Shown here: positions 50,060 through 64,000 of the stretch, in pieces
How the letters are laid out: each line of letters opens with the position of its first letter
How positions within the stretch are numbered: the stretch's first letter is position 1
Assembly (NCBI GenBank): GCA_947846985.1
Contig: CANTUZ010000020.1
Coordinates: 7,537,459 to 7,601,458, forward strand
DNA: 64,000 bases
Reading direction: 5' to 3'
Source: Fratercula arctica
Lineage: Eukaryota; Chordata; Aves; Charadriiformes; Alcidae
Translations under genes and position numbers: made by a program
Notes under the pieces: model-generated
What the model was told of the DNA's origin: nothing
Seen by the model: only the letters and a program-made list of their open reading frames with translations
The model's database searches: none

Positions 50060-53000
50060 AAGAATTCAAAGTTTATTCTTTAAAAAAGTTATTTAAGAAG
50101 TAAAATAATTTACTTCAAACCAAAAGAGATGCATTATTGAAAGCAAATTATTATACAGATTAACAACACATTAGCCCTTGGATAAGAAGTCCAGATCCCA
50201 ACAGTTCTCTACCATCCTGGAGGTTACGCACAAACAGTCACTGGAGGCTTGGGGAGTAAAGGGGGACCGCGTGCAGGATCAGAACGTAACCCAAATTTCC
50301 TCTTCTTCCCCCCATAGGCCTGAAGCTGCTTGAAATCCAGTTCTAAGTCATTGAACTATACTGAAAATTATGATGGTTTAAGCATCATGGTCACTACCCA
50401 AAGTCCTACTGGTGACAATAAGAACAAAATTGGAGCACTGTTGTTTGAACAAGACTATGGAGTGGGGACACTAACAGTAACAAGCCACAGAGTTACACTA
50501 TCTCGTTAAAGAGCTGTTCTCAGTCCACAATAACAGAAACATTTCCTTCAGTTATTGGCACTTGTAATTTTTGAACACTAGCTTTACCCTTTTTTTAATA
50601 TTTTACCCCAAAGTTGTTTATGCCTGTCCTTCTCAGTCAGGATAGTAAAGTTAGCTTGGCACTAACACCATCTTGTGCTGTTAGTTCTAAGTAACAACAT
50701 TTGGACTAAATCTACAAAACCACCTTCTCCAGGGATCTTGCCTTGTGCAAAAACTTCTATGCTTATCTTCTAAATAATTTTCCCAAAACTTCTCGGGCAA
50801 GGTTTTATCCTTCCACAGTTGTCTGTTGCCACCAAAATCAGGGTTCTCTTATATAGACAGCTGGAAACCATTACAACCATTTGCTTCATGACTCATACAG
50901 CACCCTGATTTTGTATCACTCACTGTATTTGAACCTTAAATAATGCAGCTGGGAGTACACCTGTGTAGGTCACCTCTGCAGCACCCTAAAAGCTGGTGCA
51001 TCCTCCTATAAGGTTCCAAAGGTGAAATGGATACTGACCTTACAAGGTCTTCTTCCCTCGTAAGATTTTTATTAGCCCAAGAGAAAGGGAACGCCAAAGA
51101 GAAAGCAGATGCATTTGCCAGTTCCCATAGAATTCAGAGAATTCCTAACTTCTGGAGTTACAGCTAGTACATTTTTAATGACAACCAGAACATGCAGCGC
51201 AATGTAGATAATTATTACAATCAGCCTCCGTACAAAAGAAACAGTTTTCCATACTTGGCCACACAAGCATCAAACGCCAGCCGCAAAAGGTTTCCCATGG
51301 CCGCAGGCAATCATGCTCTGAACTTTGCAGAAGGAAACTCCTAAGTTTCCCAAATAATCAAAAAACCTACATCAATCTGGATGACAAGATTTCACCATTC
51401 AAACATACTGCAAACACCACATTGCTGTCTTTCCAAAATGCTGGGTCTATGTGACCAGATACGTATCCCAAAAGCTACCATTTTCCACATGTAATTTTAT
51501 TATTAAGTGGACAACAGCGTGCCTGCTTTTTAGAAGCAGACAGTCATCTCCTGCCACAGTGCTCAAAGAATGCATTCATAAATAACTTCTCTTCTTGCAC
51601 CAAATAAAAGAATAACACTGCTTGCTGATTACAGATGTGACCCCTTGCAGTGATGGTAATTCTGACACCTTTAACTTGCAGGCACGAGATCATCTCCAAA
51701 CAAACTCAACTCAAGTCACAGCCAATGCTATCCTTAATGCTGCCCACCACTGTGTATGTTGCTGGAGGTTTTATGTAAAAATACTGTGGTTTTAATTCTA
51801 ATCAATGTCACAACAGTTAAGGGTAAATTAAATTGCAAAAAGTATTTATAATGATTATCACGGATAAAGAAAATGTGATGCTGACTGATCCTCTTCATTG
51901 CAAGAGGAGAACTAAGAATGCAAGTAGTGAAGGAAGCAATATGAAAAAGAACAATTTATTCTCTCAGTCTGTTTTCTAATTTCCATTTGAAATTGAGGAC
52001 TCCAAAATAAGATGTATGAATCTGACACCAACAAAGTGAAATTAAGCCTCTCGCAATTTCTCCGCTCACACCAGCTGGGCAGACTGACCAAACACTCCCT
52101 CTGTTGGCTGACGGCTCATTGCTCTTCCACCCCATCAGCTTTGCTGCAGGATACGCTGTGACCACACAGAACAGAACCCAGCACCAGCAGCACGCGAACT
52201 AGGGAAGAACACACTATTCCAAGGAACACTGGAAGGTTTTGTAACAGCGACCACACTTGTACGTCCCAATTACATGAGGTGACCATCTTTCGTTGTAGGA
52301 AGAACTCACACAGCTTATGCAGCAACTTTCTCGTACTTTGAGGCTGATTCCCACCAGTATTTTATACACCTTCTGCATAGTCATCACTGAACTCACTTCC
52401 TTCCTCATTTTACAAGGATGCTACAATCAGGAACTAGCTCAGTTTTCTGTTACAGCTCATTGTCTTCCCCAATCAGTCTGGACACACTAAGTCCGTGACA
52501 CCCACTGCACCAAATACAGTGAACCTGAAATCCTACACTCCTTCCCTCCAAGGAGACTCTCCAACTACATTTTACAGAGAGACATTCCGAAGAGACTATG
52601 TCTACAGTCTGGTGGTAAGAAAATAATTCAGAATAAAATAATTTGCAAGTTACTGACAGAGATGAATAACAGCTGTCCAAACTAACTAACCTCCAGTTAC
52701 AAAATTAACTATTGAGAAGCTGCCCATAAATGTTGGCAGTTAATGTTAAAAATGAACAGCTAATTTGGTCCAACTTGGAAGAGATGTGAATGCTGCAGAA
52801 AAACAATATAAACCATTCCACCTACAAAGAAAGTAAAAAACAGATGCAGTATGTCCCCCCCAGCCCCGGGCCAGTTCAGAGTCTTGCAAGTGCCTGCTGG
52901 ATCTTCCAGACCACGAATTCCTGGTTTAGTATCCTGTCAGGCAAAGAGATCACCCACAAAAGACTTGCCTGCAGAAGACAATGAGCTCCCAAGAAATTCC

Positions 53001-54345
53001 AGTCCTTGGGGTTTCCCTCAACCCAAGGGAACAGGAGACAACTTCAAATCTTCTTAGCAAACAGGCACTTAAGTTAGGAAAGATATCTCCTTTTTATTAC
53101 CGAAAACGAAGATCAGTTAAGTGGTACTGCTGGCACAAAGGAGATGTTGCAAATATGCTGTACAGGTGCACAGAGAGCAGATATCAGTCCGATACGTGAC
53201 AGGAGCATTCATGGTGGCAAAACCATTCCTGACATTACCTGCCAAGCAATGATTAGTGGCACTCCTCTGACAGCACTGCGAATCAGAATCCAAAAGAAAG
53301 GGGACAAACATCACTTCTAGTTTTTACTCTAGAGGTAAAGTGTCATCTTTTTCACAGCATTTAGTCTCTAAAATTCACTTTTCTTGTGACTGGTTTTCTT
53401 CTTTAACAAACCCAGATAACACAGTGAGAAAAGAAACCCAGTACATCAAGAGATGCAACTGCTCCATTAGCTGAGCAAGGAGGTAGACGCCATAGATGTT
53501 CTCTTCAGATGGAGCACAGAAAAGGACCTTGTGCTAATTAACTGGTACCAAGATTCTGGTCACCGGCACCAAAATACTGCAGGGCATCAGCATGAGACGC
53601 AATACAGTAGCATCGAGACTCGTCCAGCAGCTACATCTGAACCGTGTATTCTTGGCATCTGGAACAGAAAGGCATCTCTAATTAGCTGCTGTCCACCTTT
53701 GTGAGGGATGTGCAGTGCAACAGTGTAGTACAAAGTCCTGAACTGGTCTACGTGTTTTTACAATGATGAGCAACATATTTTAGGTAACCGTTGAAAAGAA
53801 TTGCACTCAGTTAGGGAACTCATAATTTTCATTACTGGCATTATTTTATTTGGTTAATCTTTGAAAAGTGCATATTCCAGAGGAACACAGCTCAAGATAA
53901 GCTGCGCAGAAATCAATTAATTATCAGCAAATGGCGACTGCAGAATTGTGCACAGTCCTCTTTCTAGTTCAGGTATTTCTTGGGTACAAGAGAGAAATTA
54001 CACATTCTCCAAATAGTCAAAATGGTTTCCCAAAGGAAAGAGACACTGACAAGGATGATACAGAAAATCACGCAATTATCAGTTCAGTGGAAATCCACAG
54101 GCTACAGCCAAAAGGTTGCTGTGAATAGAATTTCCTTTTCTTAAGCTTTGCTATTTACTTAGAGAGGGAAAAAAAATTGTTGGAGAAGTAATTAATTGTA
54201 GGATCTAAATCTCTGGGTACCAATAGGCTGGATAATAGGGAAGAACCCCACCTATGGGAGCAAGTATTTCTAAAACATGCTTATCGACAACTGAAAGACA
54301 TACAAACATGGAGCCGATGAAAAACTTAAATTACAGCTCACCTTA
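50060..54345 (-). other. NRAS: NRAS 3' UTR (extent uncertain)
   Basis: The region after the NRAS stop codon is AT-rich, with no coding frame of note and six AATAAA hexamers on the minus strand, suggesting alternative polyadenylation. It contains a let-7 seed match, CTACCTC, at 53480-53486 (minus), about 860 nt after the stop. Mammalian NRAS also has a long 3' UTR with let-7 control. The true end is uncertain and may be near 51950 or 50060. Confidence 0.55.
50072..50077 (-). terminator. NRAS: Distal candidate NRAS poly(A) signal AATAAA
   Basis: The last of several canonical hexamers downstream of the NRAS stop on the minus strand. Use of it would give a 3' UTR of about 4.3 kb. More proximal AATAAA copies are at 53845-53850, 53093-53098, 51955-51960, 51496-51501 and 51068-51073. 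Which are used cannot be told from sequence. Confidence 0.4.
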
Positions 54346-56930
<2,585 letters not shown>

Positions 56931-56954
56931 GGCTTTTTTCAAAATCAGTAAAAC

Positions 56955-56960
56955 TTTATT
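56955..56960 (-). terminator. CSDE1: CSDE1 poly(A) signal AATAAA
   Basis: A canonical AATAAA about 1.2 kb after the CSDE1 stop (58167). Cleavage is expected near 56935, right at the upstream edge of the NRAS promoter. Confidence 0.8.
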
Positions 56961-58166
56961 CTATTTCCATTCTTTGCCATTAACAGAAAAAAATTGGAGA
57001 AAGCAATGTTTGTTTTACAAAGATAATGCATCTCCCAGAGAAGAAAACCCTAAATTGAGAATAGAGGTAACATGAAAAAACCCCCCCAAAAAAAACACAG
57101 TACTGCCCTCTATTCAAAGAAAGTAACTCCTGATCTTTTTGGTTAAAGTAATACTTAGACCAATCATTCCGTTTTCTTGCTTGATAAAGTGTGACTGGGA
57201 ATGGAGGGAGGGGCAGGGGGAGGGGGGGAAAAAGAAAGCACACAGACATCAACTATTTCACCTTGATGAAAGTCTCAATACAGCTATGGAAAGCCTAAGT
57301 ATTTATTCTTTTACAGTACACTGGGTGCTGGCTGCAAAAAAGAAAAAAAAAAATGTATTCACTTCAGGCACAACTTCTTTCTTTTTAAATTTAAATCAGT
57401 AAAAGAAACTGGGTTTAGAAGCTGCAGTGTTCTAAGCAGCAGCAGATTTGTGCATTGTTTTAAATATATTTAAATTACCACACTGATGGCACACCTCAGC
57501 CTTATGAAATTCTGCACTGCATGTGTTTCAGAACGCTACAAAAATAAGTCTACCCCAGAAAGACTTTCACTGAGCTCTAACAACTTTGCTGGCTAAAGGA
57601 CTCAAGTTAAATGAAATATGAAAACATTGTAACATTTGGCCATCAACTAAGTTATCTGAATGTTCATGCAGATTTTATATTATTCCACCCTCATATGGTC
57701 CTCAGAATTTGAGCAGAGAGAGCTGAAGTGAGCCTTCCGCTTCCACGTGGAAGGAAAGACATAATGCAGCTGAGCACTAAGGCATGGTAACACCTCAGCC
57801 AAAATAACAAAGATAAAGCGTAGATAACTGTAGTGCAGAATTCCATAAGGTCTACCAGGGTAGAGCTGTCTATAATGTTTACTCACATAGGCAATGTAGA
57901 TCTGCAGTTACCAGTTGCGTTAAATGCACCATTCAAAACAAGCTTCTAAAATGTGATACTATAAGGCGCCACCTTAAGTTCTTCAGAATGCAACTGTGCA
58001 TAACTTTAAAATGGTTTCATAAATTTATTTTAAACATAACATGAGAAGGTGTTAAAACTGGTGTAATAGCTTTGTAGAATTTGGAGGAAGGGATGAATAG
58101 GGAGATATTCAGTACCCTTCACCAGCCCCCACCACTCAGTCGTACATCAGGTATGGGTTTTGTGGA
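56961..58166 (-). other. CSDE1: CSDE1 3' UTR
   Basis: AT-rich non-coding sequence between the CSDE1 stop codon and its AATAAA. No coding frame or repeat of note is seen; there are short A/C-rich and G-rich runs at 57075-57100 and 57205-57230. Confidence 0.75.
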
Positions 58167-61100
58167 TCAGTCTATAACACCAGCTTGACGGATCTTTCTC
58201 TCTGCACCAAATCCCTGCAAGGAAAACAAAGCAAACCTTTAGCTCCAGCATCACGCTTTAAAGCAAACCAGTTCTGTTCCAACCAAGTACAGCTTCAGCG
58301 CATTTCTAGTTAGCCACATTTGTCTTCAGAAACAACAGAGACTGTAAGAGGTTTTGCGGGTTGCTCTTTATAGTCCTGGATACTTCACAGATTCCAGACG
58401 CTTTACTCCTTCTGCTTATCAAGCAGTGGCAGAACCTTATGTGAAAGTCAAGTTTAGATAAAGCGACTTCACCTACTACCTCTGAGAAGAGGAGCAGGTT
58501 TATAAAATAAAATATAAAAACCAAGATAGCCGTTATGGGCCAGAACACAAGCAGCAATTGCTTGCTTCTATACTGTGTGCTCTTCTGAAACCACATTATT
58601 GACACAGGCTATAGCACCCCTGTCTGCACAAAAATAACCTGATCTCACACAGTGGGTGAATAGTTCACTACAGAATGAAAGCAGGCACCACGTTTCAAAC
58701 AGTTTGGACTGCCAACACAGGAAGCAGCATTATGTTATCAAAGTTCAAACACAAACTGGTTATTCTGCAAGCTAGCCTTTCTCTTACGTACCTTTGAGTT
58801 ATCCGGTCCCCTAGGCTGACGAAGAACTGTGAGACGAGGAGCATTGGCATCATCCATATTAATGCTCTTTAAACGATTAACAAGTCTATCAGGACGTGGA
58901 GCAGCAACAGCCTTAGCGCCTTCACTGTAACAGAGTCAACCACATAGAGCACTGATGACTTCCCAGAGATGGTGTAAGCTACCTAATTTATACTCTCTTT
59001 CCCCATTAGGCCATTAACATAGTCTGTCTCATGTGCAAGCAGACCTTCTGGATGACACCATGTACGTGTGCCTCAAAACCATTACTTTAAACACAGGGGT
59101 CTGAAACAGCAGTAGCTCAAAACAGTATTCTCAAAAGGGTATTCTTTAGAGAGCAGAGGCGTTGCATTTACTCTCGTGCACACATAATTAGTATTTCCTA
59201 CATTTCTGCTCCTTTTAACTGGAACAATAAAAGGTTTACGAGTTGCCAGTACACAATGGCATAGCATTAATGTCTCTGAAGACCATGAGAACAGAATTTT
59301 GGGAGAAAAAAAATTAAATGTTAGCACTTCTATAGCATCTCAAGCTTAAGCAAAATCCAAATTGAGCAGTTTTCTTCAAAATGTTTAGTTCAAAAGCAAA
59401 AAAAAATACCCACCACCCTTAAGAAATTACATGCCAAAAAGAAAACACGCGCGTAACAACGCTGTTGTTCTATTTAAAAATGAAAGTTGCTCTTCAGGGA
59501 AGAAGTGGAAGCAACTGTCCAGAGAGTTCAGCAACTACATAGGAATACCACCAGTTTTCTTATAATTAATTAATTAATGTCTACTCAGAAGGCTGTATCC
59601 AGTTCCTGCTATGGGGAGATTGTCTTAAAAAGAGATTAAAAAGGAACAAGCTATCTGTAATTAAGAAGAGCTGAGAGTTCTGCTGCTGCACACCCTACAA
59701 GTCCTGGCAGCACTCAGGTGAGAGGCTCTCCCTGAAGCCAGCTGAAATTCAACGCTCCCATTCTAGGAACAGCTAGTTCAATTGAGAAGCAGCATGCGCT
59801 CCACTGCTATGAAGCGGACAGCGCACCAGATTAAACCACTTTAATTCTAAATCCTCACCAGACACGCCACACGTTACAGGCACTGCATTTTCCTGTGCGC
59901 TGGTTCAGGATTACCGAGAACTCCACTTCATCCCCAGCCTGTAGCTCCACACCGTCCTGAACTTCTTTGACATGGAAGAAGAGCTTTTTGCTGTCACCCA
60001 CTTCATAGTTAATGAAACCAAACTGAAAACCAACACATCACAAGGTTATTGCTCTCCTCTTGATGCAAAAAGATGCAAGGACTTACTCATTATTGCAGTT
60101 TAACTACTTCTAGGAAAAAAACTCTGAAGTGCCTAATGGAAGAGGAAATGCAATTTGTACACTGAACAGAACATTCTGTCTGGAAACAATACTTCTGGAA
60201 GTCTAGGCACTCATCTTGGGTTTGTAAAGTCACATTTAAACCCCGAAGTCTATAGAACAAGCTCTGAAAACCACCAAAGTCCTGGCAGTTGTATTAAACT
60301 GAGAAGAGCGCTGATGTATGTTCTCTTTTTAGGACTCCACCTTCAAAATTGCACAGTAAAAACAAAGAAAGTGTTCACAGCACAATTTTCTAAACATTCT
60401 GAGATGCAACTAACTAGGGCAATGATCAGCCCCTGCATTTCAGGTGGACTGTAATAATTGCTCAATGCTGTGAATAAGTTTCTTCTAGAAGCAGAGTATG
60501 CGCAGTTTTGTTTCTTTTTTTTTTAAAACACATTTTTAATGCCCTGTTCAGCAGAAACTAGTTAGATGGATTTCTAGGACATATGAAAACCAGGTCCTTC
60601 AGAATCAACCACAGCAAAACTGTCCAGTAGTACCGATGTATCAGCACCAAACCAAGTACTGAGTTCACCTTTACTCAAGTCACATTACACAGGCTTGCAT
60701 AAAGCAGTACTTGCGTTACAGAAATCTGCTTCCCTAGAACCACAGTACAAAGCAATCCATTTGTGCACAACAAGCTTCCTAGATTCAAGTGCTGACGTGG
60801 GTTCTCATCTACTCTATGCCAAGTCAAGCAGTTATTTCCTATCAACATGTATCTTGTCTTCATAGCAGCAGTCACTCACCTGATCTTTCACACACTCCAC
60901 TGTGGCTCTGCGGAATGGTGTGATGTTAACAGCCATTGTCTGCCCATTTTGACCAAGAACACAGAGCTGAAACTTCACTGTCTCTCCCTTTTGCAGACAG
61001 TCACCTTTGTTTGCCATTCCAACAATTCCAAACGGATAGAACTCTCCTTTCATCTCACCTAGAGGAGGAAAAAGTAAAAGGCAGAACTGAGAGGCATCTT

Positions 61101-63814
61101 TTTCTCTCTGAGGGCATTTAGAATTTATTTCCAATATTAGAAATTACACTTTTACTCTCAGCTGAGTAGCATGAATATAGTCTGTAGTGTGAATATAATC
61201 CTCAACACCTCTGTTCACAGTTTATTAAACTTCTAAGCTTCTTGTGCATTTGTAAACGGAACTCTTCTAATTTAAAAGCAACAAATCTTACCATCTTCCA
61301 TGACTTCAATCATGCCCTGGTATTCAGTTTGTGTGGGATCTACACTCCTTAAAGGACGAATTACTTTACCAGAGTAAACAGTTGGATCAGCTTCTTCAGT
61401 GATACCATTCACTGAAAAGAAAGACAGTGCAAAACCAGCATGTTCCTAGTCATACTTTATTTTAAAAATAATTGAAGTGATTCAGATTGATCAGGAGCCA
61501 AAAGTTTGCACTGCAAGACACCTAAGGCAGTGCATTCTATCACCCAGTAACACCGAAACAGCTTTAATACAGCTCTAAGTAATGATAGCTTTTCTAATCA
61601 AGACCACACTGACAGTTCAAACGTGGAAGTAGAAAAACAGTAGTTTCTCACGAAACTAGACACTATGGAACTTGAAAAGCAAATCGAAGTATTTTACTTC
61701 TCTTCCACTACATTCCCATTCCCTGCTCACTTTAATCATTCAATAATCTTTTAAGTATGCATTTTTTGTCCATAATACCCCCATCTGCATTCCTCCTGCA
61801 ATTTTCCTTGTGAGGTACTGCACAACTAGTGCAATTACTAGCTTGGCTAGTTCTGCCACTAGGTCTCTTCTTCTAACCCTCCAACTGAAGAAGACAGTGC
61901 ACAGTAAAGGTCCAAAGAGTTGCTACTGCCTACAGGACTGTTGGTCTGCACTTGTCTGTTCTCTGGAAACACAGGCAACAGCTTTCAGGAAATCAATGAC
62001 CACCACATTAAGCATCATCCTCTTGGTCTAAGTTCCAACTGTAAATAGATTATTAACGAACTTTACCCCTCAGCACCTGCCAAGAGCCTTGTAAGCAGAA
62101 AGTACCAGGTACAGTCTTACCTGCATGTGTTTTGTTCACTTTTTCTGCACTAACTTTGTTTCCTTTGCCTTTTGACAAGCTGTATTCAACAGTGTCTCCA
62201 AGTTCCAGGTTATCAATATCACCACAGTACTCACTACAGGAATAGAATTATGTACAATTTTCTTTTAGTTACATGACAACAGTGATGCTCATTCAACATT
62301 TACATATGTTGATCAGAAAACATTTAACTAGCTCAGTACCTCACACTGTCAAGAAATCCTCATTTAAGAAAGTGAAGCATTTCAAATACACAATACAACT
62401 GTGTTTCTTGGCCTGGGATTCAGAGGCATAGAACACCACGATTGCTGACTAGCAGAAAAACCTGAACCAGTCCAGCAGAGATAATGGAACTTGAGACACC
62501 TAAGCATATATTACATATACATGTGTGTGTGTGAAGTCTAAGCAGGTTTAACAATCAACCCTACCAAACTTCCCCTCCTCCCCCCATCCAAACAAACCCC
62601 CTACGCACGCGCGCACACACACACACACACAAAACCAAATAATAATAATAATAGAATTGCTATTCACCTGTAGTGGAAAAAGATCTCCTTATCATGATTG
62701 GCTGTTTCAATAAATCCAAAGTTATCTTTCAGGGCTGCCACATATCCCAAAAGCCTCTTAGAGCTGTAATTGCGTCCTAGCATTCTGACAGAAACAGCTG
62801 TTTGCAGACCAGTTCTCTTCACTTCACAAACACTGAACTCAACCTGTTGAAGAGGAGCACATCAATACTAGAAAGTAAAAAACAAACAAACCAACCAACC
62901 ACAACCACCACCATCACCAAAAAACACCAGACCTGAAACAACTGCTTTCAAAGGTGTGTAGCTCTAATCAATACCTAGGCTCTCCAGGAAAGTAATTTTC
63001 TAGCCACTACTCTCCCATAAACACCTGTCAGTCATTGACATTTACAACATTCCAAAGAGTAGCAGTCACACTGGTGACATCTGGAAGGCAAGCCAGCCTC
63101 TAGCACTCAGCTTCTTTTACCCATTGAAGATGAGAACCTTTCTGTTTATGTGATTCACCTCCTTTCACTACACTTATCATCAGTGGCCCACGCCGAGCAT
63201 GTACCAAGCTTTTCAGATTTTTTTAAAAAAATAATCAGTGCCTTCCTAGCATGGCTCCTGAACACTGACAGTTTTTATGCTGCTCTTCCAGATCTCTGAG
63301 CTCTTTCTCCCTTTCCATTGTCTCTTAGGCTAATTTGCTCATAAGGGTACATTCTCCCTCTTGAACATTAATCTCAAAGTCTTCATGTTAAATTCCTCTC
63401 AATTATTCACAACCAGAGTCCACTGTCTTAAATGATACAAATTCCTCGTTTAAAAAGGATCATTTACATACTAAGACACTTTTTTCATAAGCGTATCACC
63501 AGATACTAGGATATTTTTCTAGTTTTAGAGAAGATTAAGCCACTCAAACCTAGGACAGAGGAAAAGAAATGGGTGACATTACGCAGATGCCTAGTCCTTC
63601 ATTTGTTCTGAGAGGGAGAACAAATCCCAGCAACAAAGCAAAGAGCAGCTCAGGTCTCACAATGCACAGAAAAATATCTCCTAATAGTATACTTAAGTTA
63701 TATTACCTTATCTCCTATCTGGGGATTAGCAGATCCTTCCACATCCTTGGCCTGGTAAGGAATGGTCAGTTTTACTCCACAGTCATCATAAACAATTATT
63801 CCATCCTCAGCTTC
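58167..63814 (-). CDS. CSDE1: CSDE1 (UNR), cold-shock-domain RNA-binding protein, C-terminal part
   Basis: CSDE1 is a cytoplasmic single-stranded RNA-binding protein that controls mRNA decay and translation. Eight exons are visible: 63707-63814, 62668-62843, 62121-62233, 61292-61411, 60880-61058, 59859-60022, 58792-58924, 58167-58214. They total 1041 nt, 346 aa of the C-terminus; the rest is off the right edge. In this partial product one cold-shock domain spans about residues 66-127 ([23 protein letters not shown]). A non-canonical domain spans about 142-225 ([24 protein letters not shown]). The last canonical domain lies at about 229-290 ([20 protein letters not shown]). A SUZ-C-like tail follows ([29 protein letters not shown]) and ends [11 protein letters not shown]. 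All junctions keep phase. It is known as 'upstream of N-ras', and here it is indeed directly upstream of NRAS. Confidence 0.96.
59564..59578 (+). repeat. (AATT)n simple repeat
   Basis: Nearly four AATT units in a CSDE1 intron; short and unremarkable. Confidence 0.8.
62603..62653 (+). repeat. (CA)n and (AAT)n microsatellites
   Basis: An ACGCACGCGCG lead-in followed by about ten CA units ends near 62631, then an AAT run at 62638-62653, about 15 bp from the donor of the CSDE1 exon 62668-62843. A GTGTGTGTG stretch lies nearby at about 62523-62532. Confidence 0.9.
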
Positions 63815-64000
63815 CTAAAAACAAGACATTAGAATTCAGCAACAGGTGTCTTATTTGTAAGCAAACAAGTTTACTACATACAATTAGAAGCACTGCTCAT
63901 TTAAGCCACAGTGTTTTTTCAATAACTACTCAGTAACTGGTGAAAAACACAACAAAGCAATCAACTCTGAGTAAGAAGCTTTAAATGATATTAGACAATA

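Overview
This is a vertebrate nuclear window, almost certainly from a bird. The evidence is CR1 LINE 3' ends, two LTRs that look avian, very compact introns, GC-rich CpG-island promoters, and a gene order matching the conserved amniote block TRIM33-BCAS2-DENND2C-AMPD1-NRAS-CSDE1 (human 1p13). One LTR resembles a family I associate with Neoaves, so a non-galliform bird is my guess. Every protein-coding gene lies on the minus strand, so the genes read from right to left.

Layout from left to right. 1-6694: TRIM33 intron 1, with no coding sequence seen. 6695-7145: TRIM33 exon 1, holding the start codon and the first half of the RING; the rest of the gene is off the left edge. About 6480-7870: TRIM33 CpG-island promoter. 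7955-11436: BCAS2, seven coding exons, 226 aa, complete. 11782-30136: DENND2C, 18 coding exons, 933 aa, complete from the first in-frame ATG; its introns hold two LTRs, CR1 fragments and a possible ancient SINE. 30293 to about 37900: 5' non-coding part of DENND2C, ending in a CpG island. 38079-47324: AMPD1, 16 coding exons including a 12-nt mini-exon, 741 aa, with a TATA/E-box type promoter near 47480-47521. About 47530-50050: intergenic. About 50050-54345: NRAS 3' UTR with several poly(A) signals. 54346-56729: NRAS, four coding exons, 189 aa. 56955-63814: CSDE1 3' UTR and its last eight coding exons (346 aa); the gene continues off the right edge.

Exon boundaries were placed by hand from GT/AG sites. 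Reading phase closes across every junction, and each complete CDS is a multiple of three (BCAS2 681 nt, DENND2C 2802 nt, AMPD1 2226 nt, NRAS 570 nt). The six genes are not a pathway. They cover SMAD4/chromatin regulation (TRIM33), the spliceosomal PRP19 complex (BCAS2), Rab GEF trafficking (DENND2C), muscle purine metabolism (AMPD1), growth signalling (NRAS) and mRNA stability/translation control (CSDE1). What stands out is the packing: each 3' end lies close to the next gene's promoter.

I found no CRISPR array, operon, tRNA or rRNA gene, or new gene system. The notable items are the LTRs with target-site duplications, the AMPD1 first exon and mini-exon, the tight gene junctions, the lack of a canonical poly(A) signal after DENND2C, and a let-7 seed match in the NRAS 3' UTR.
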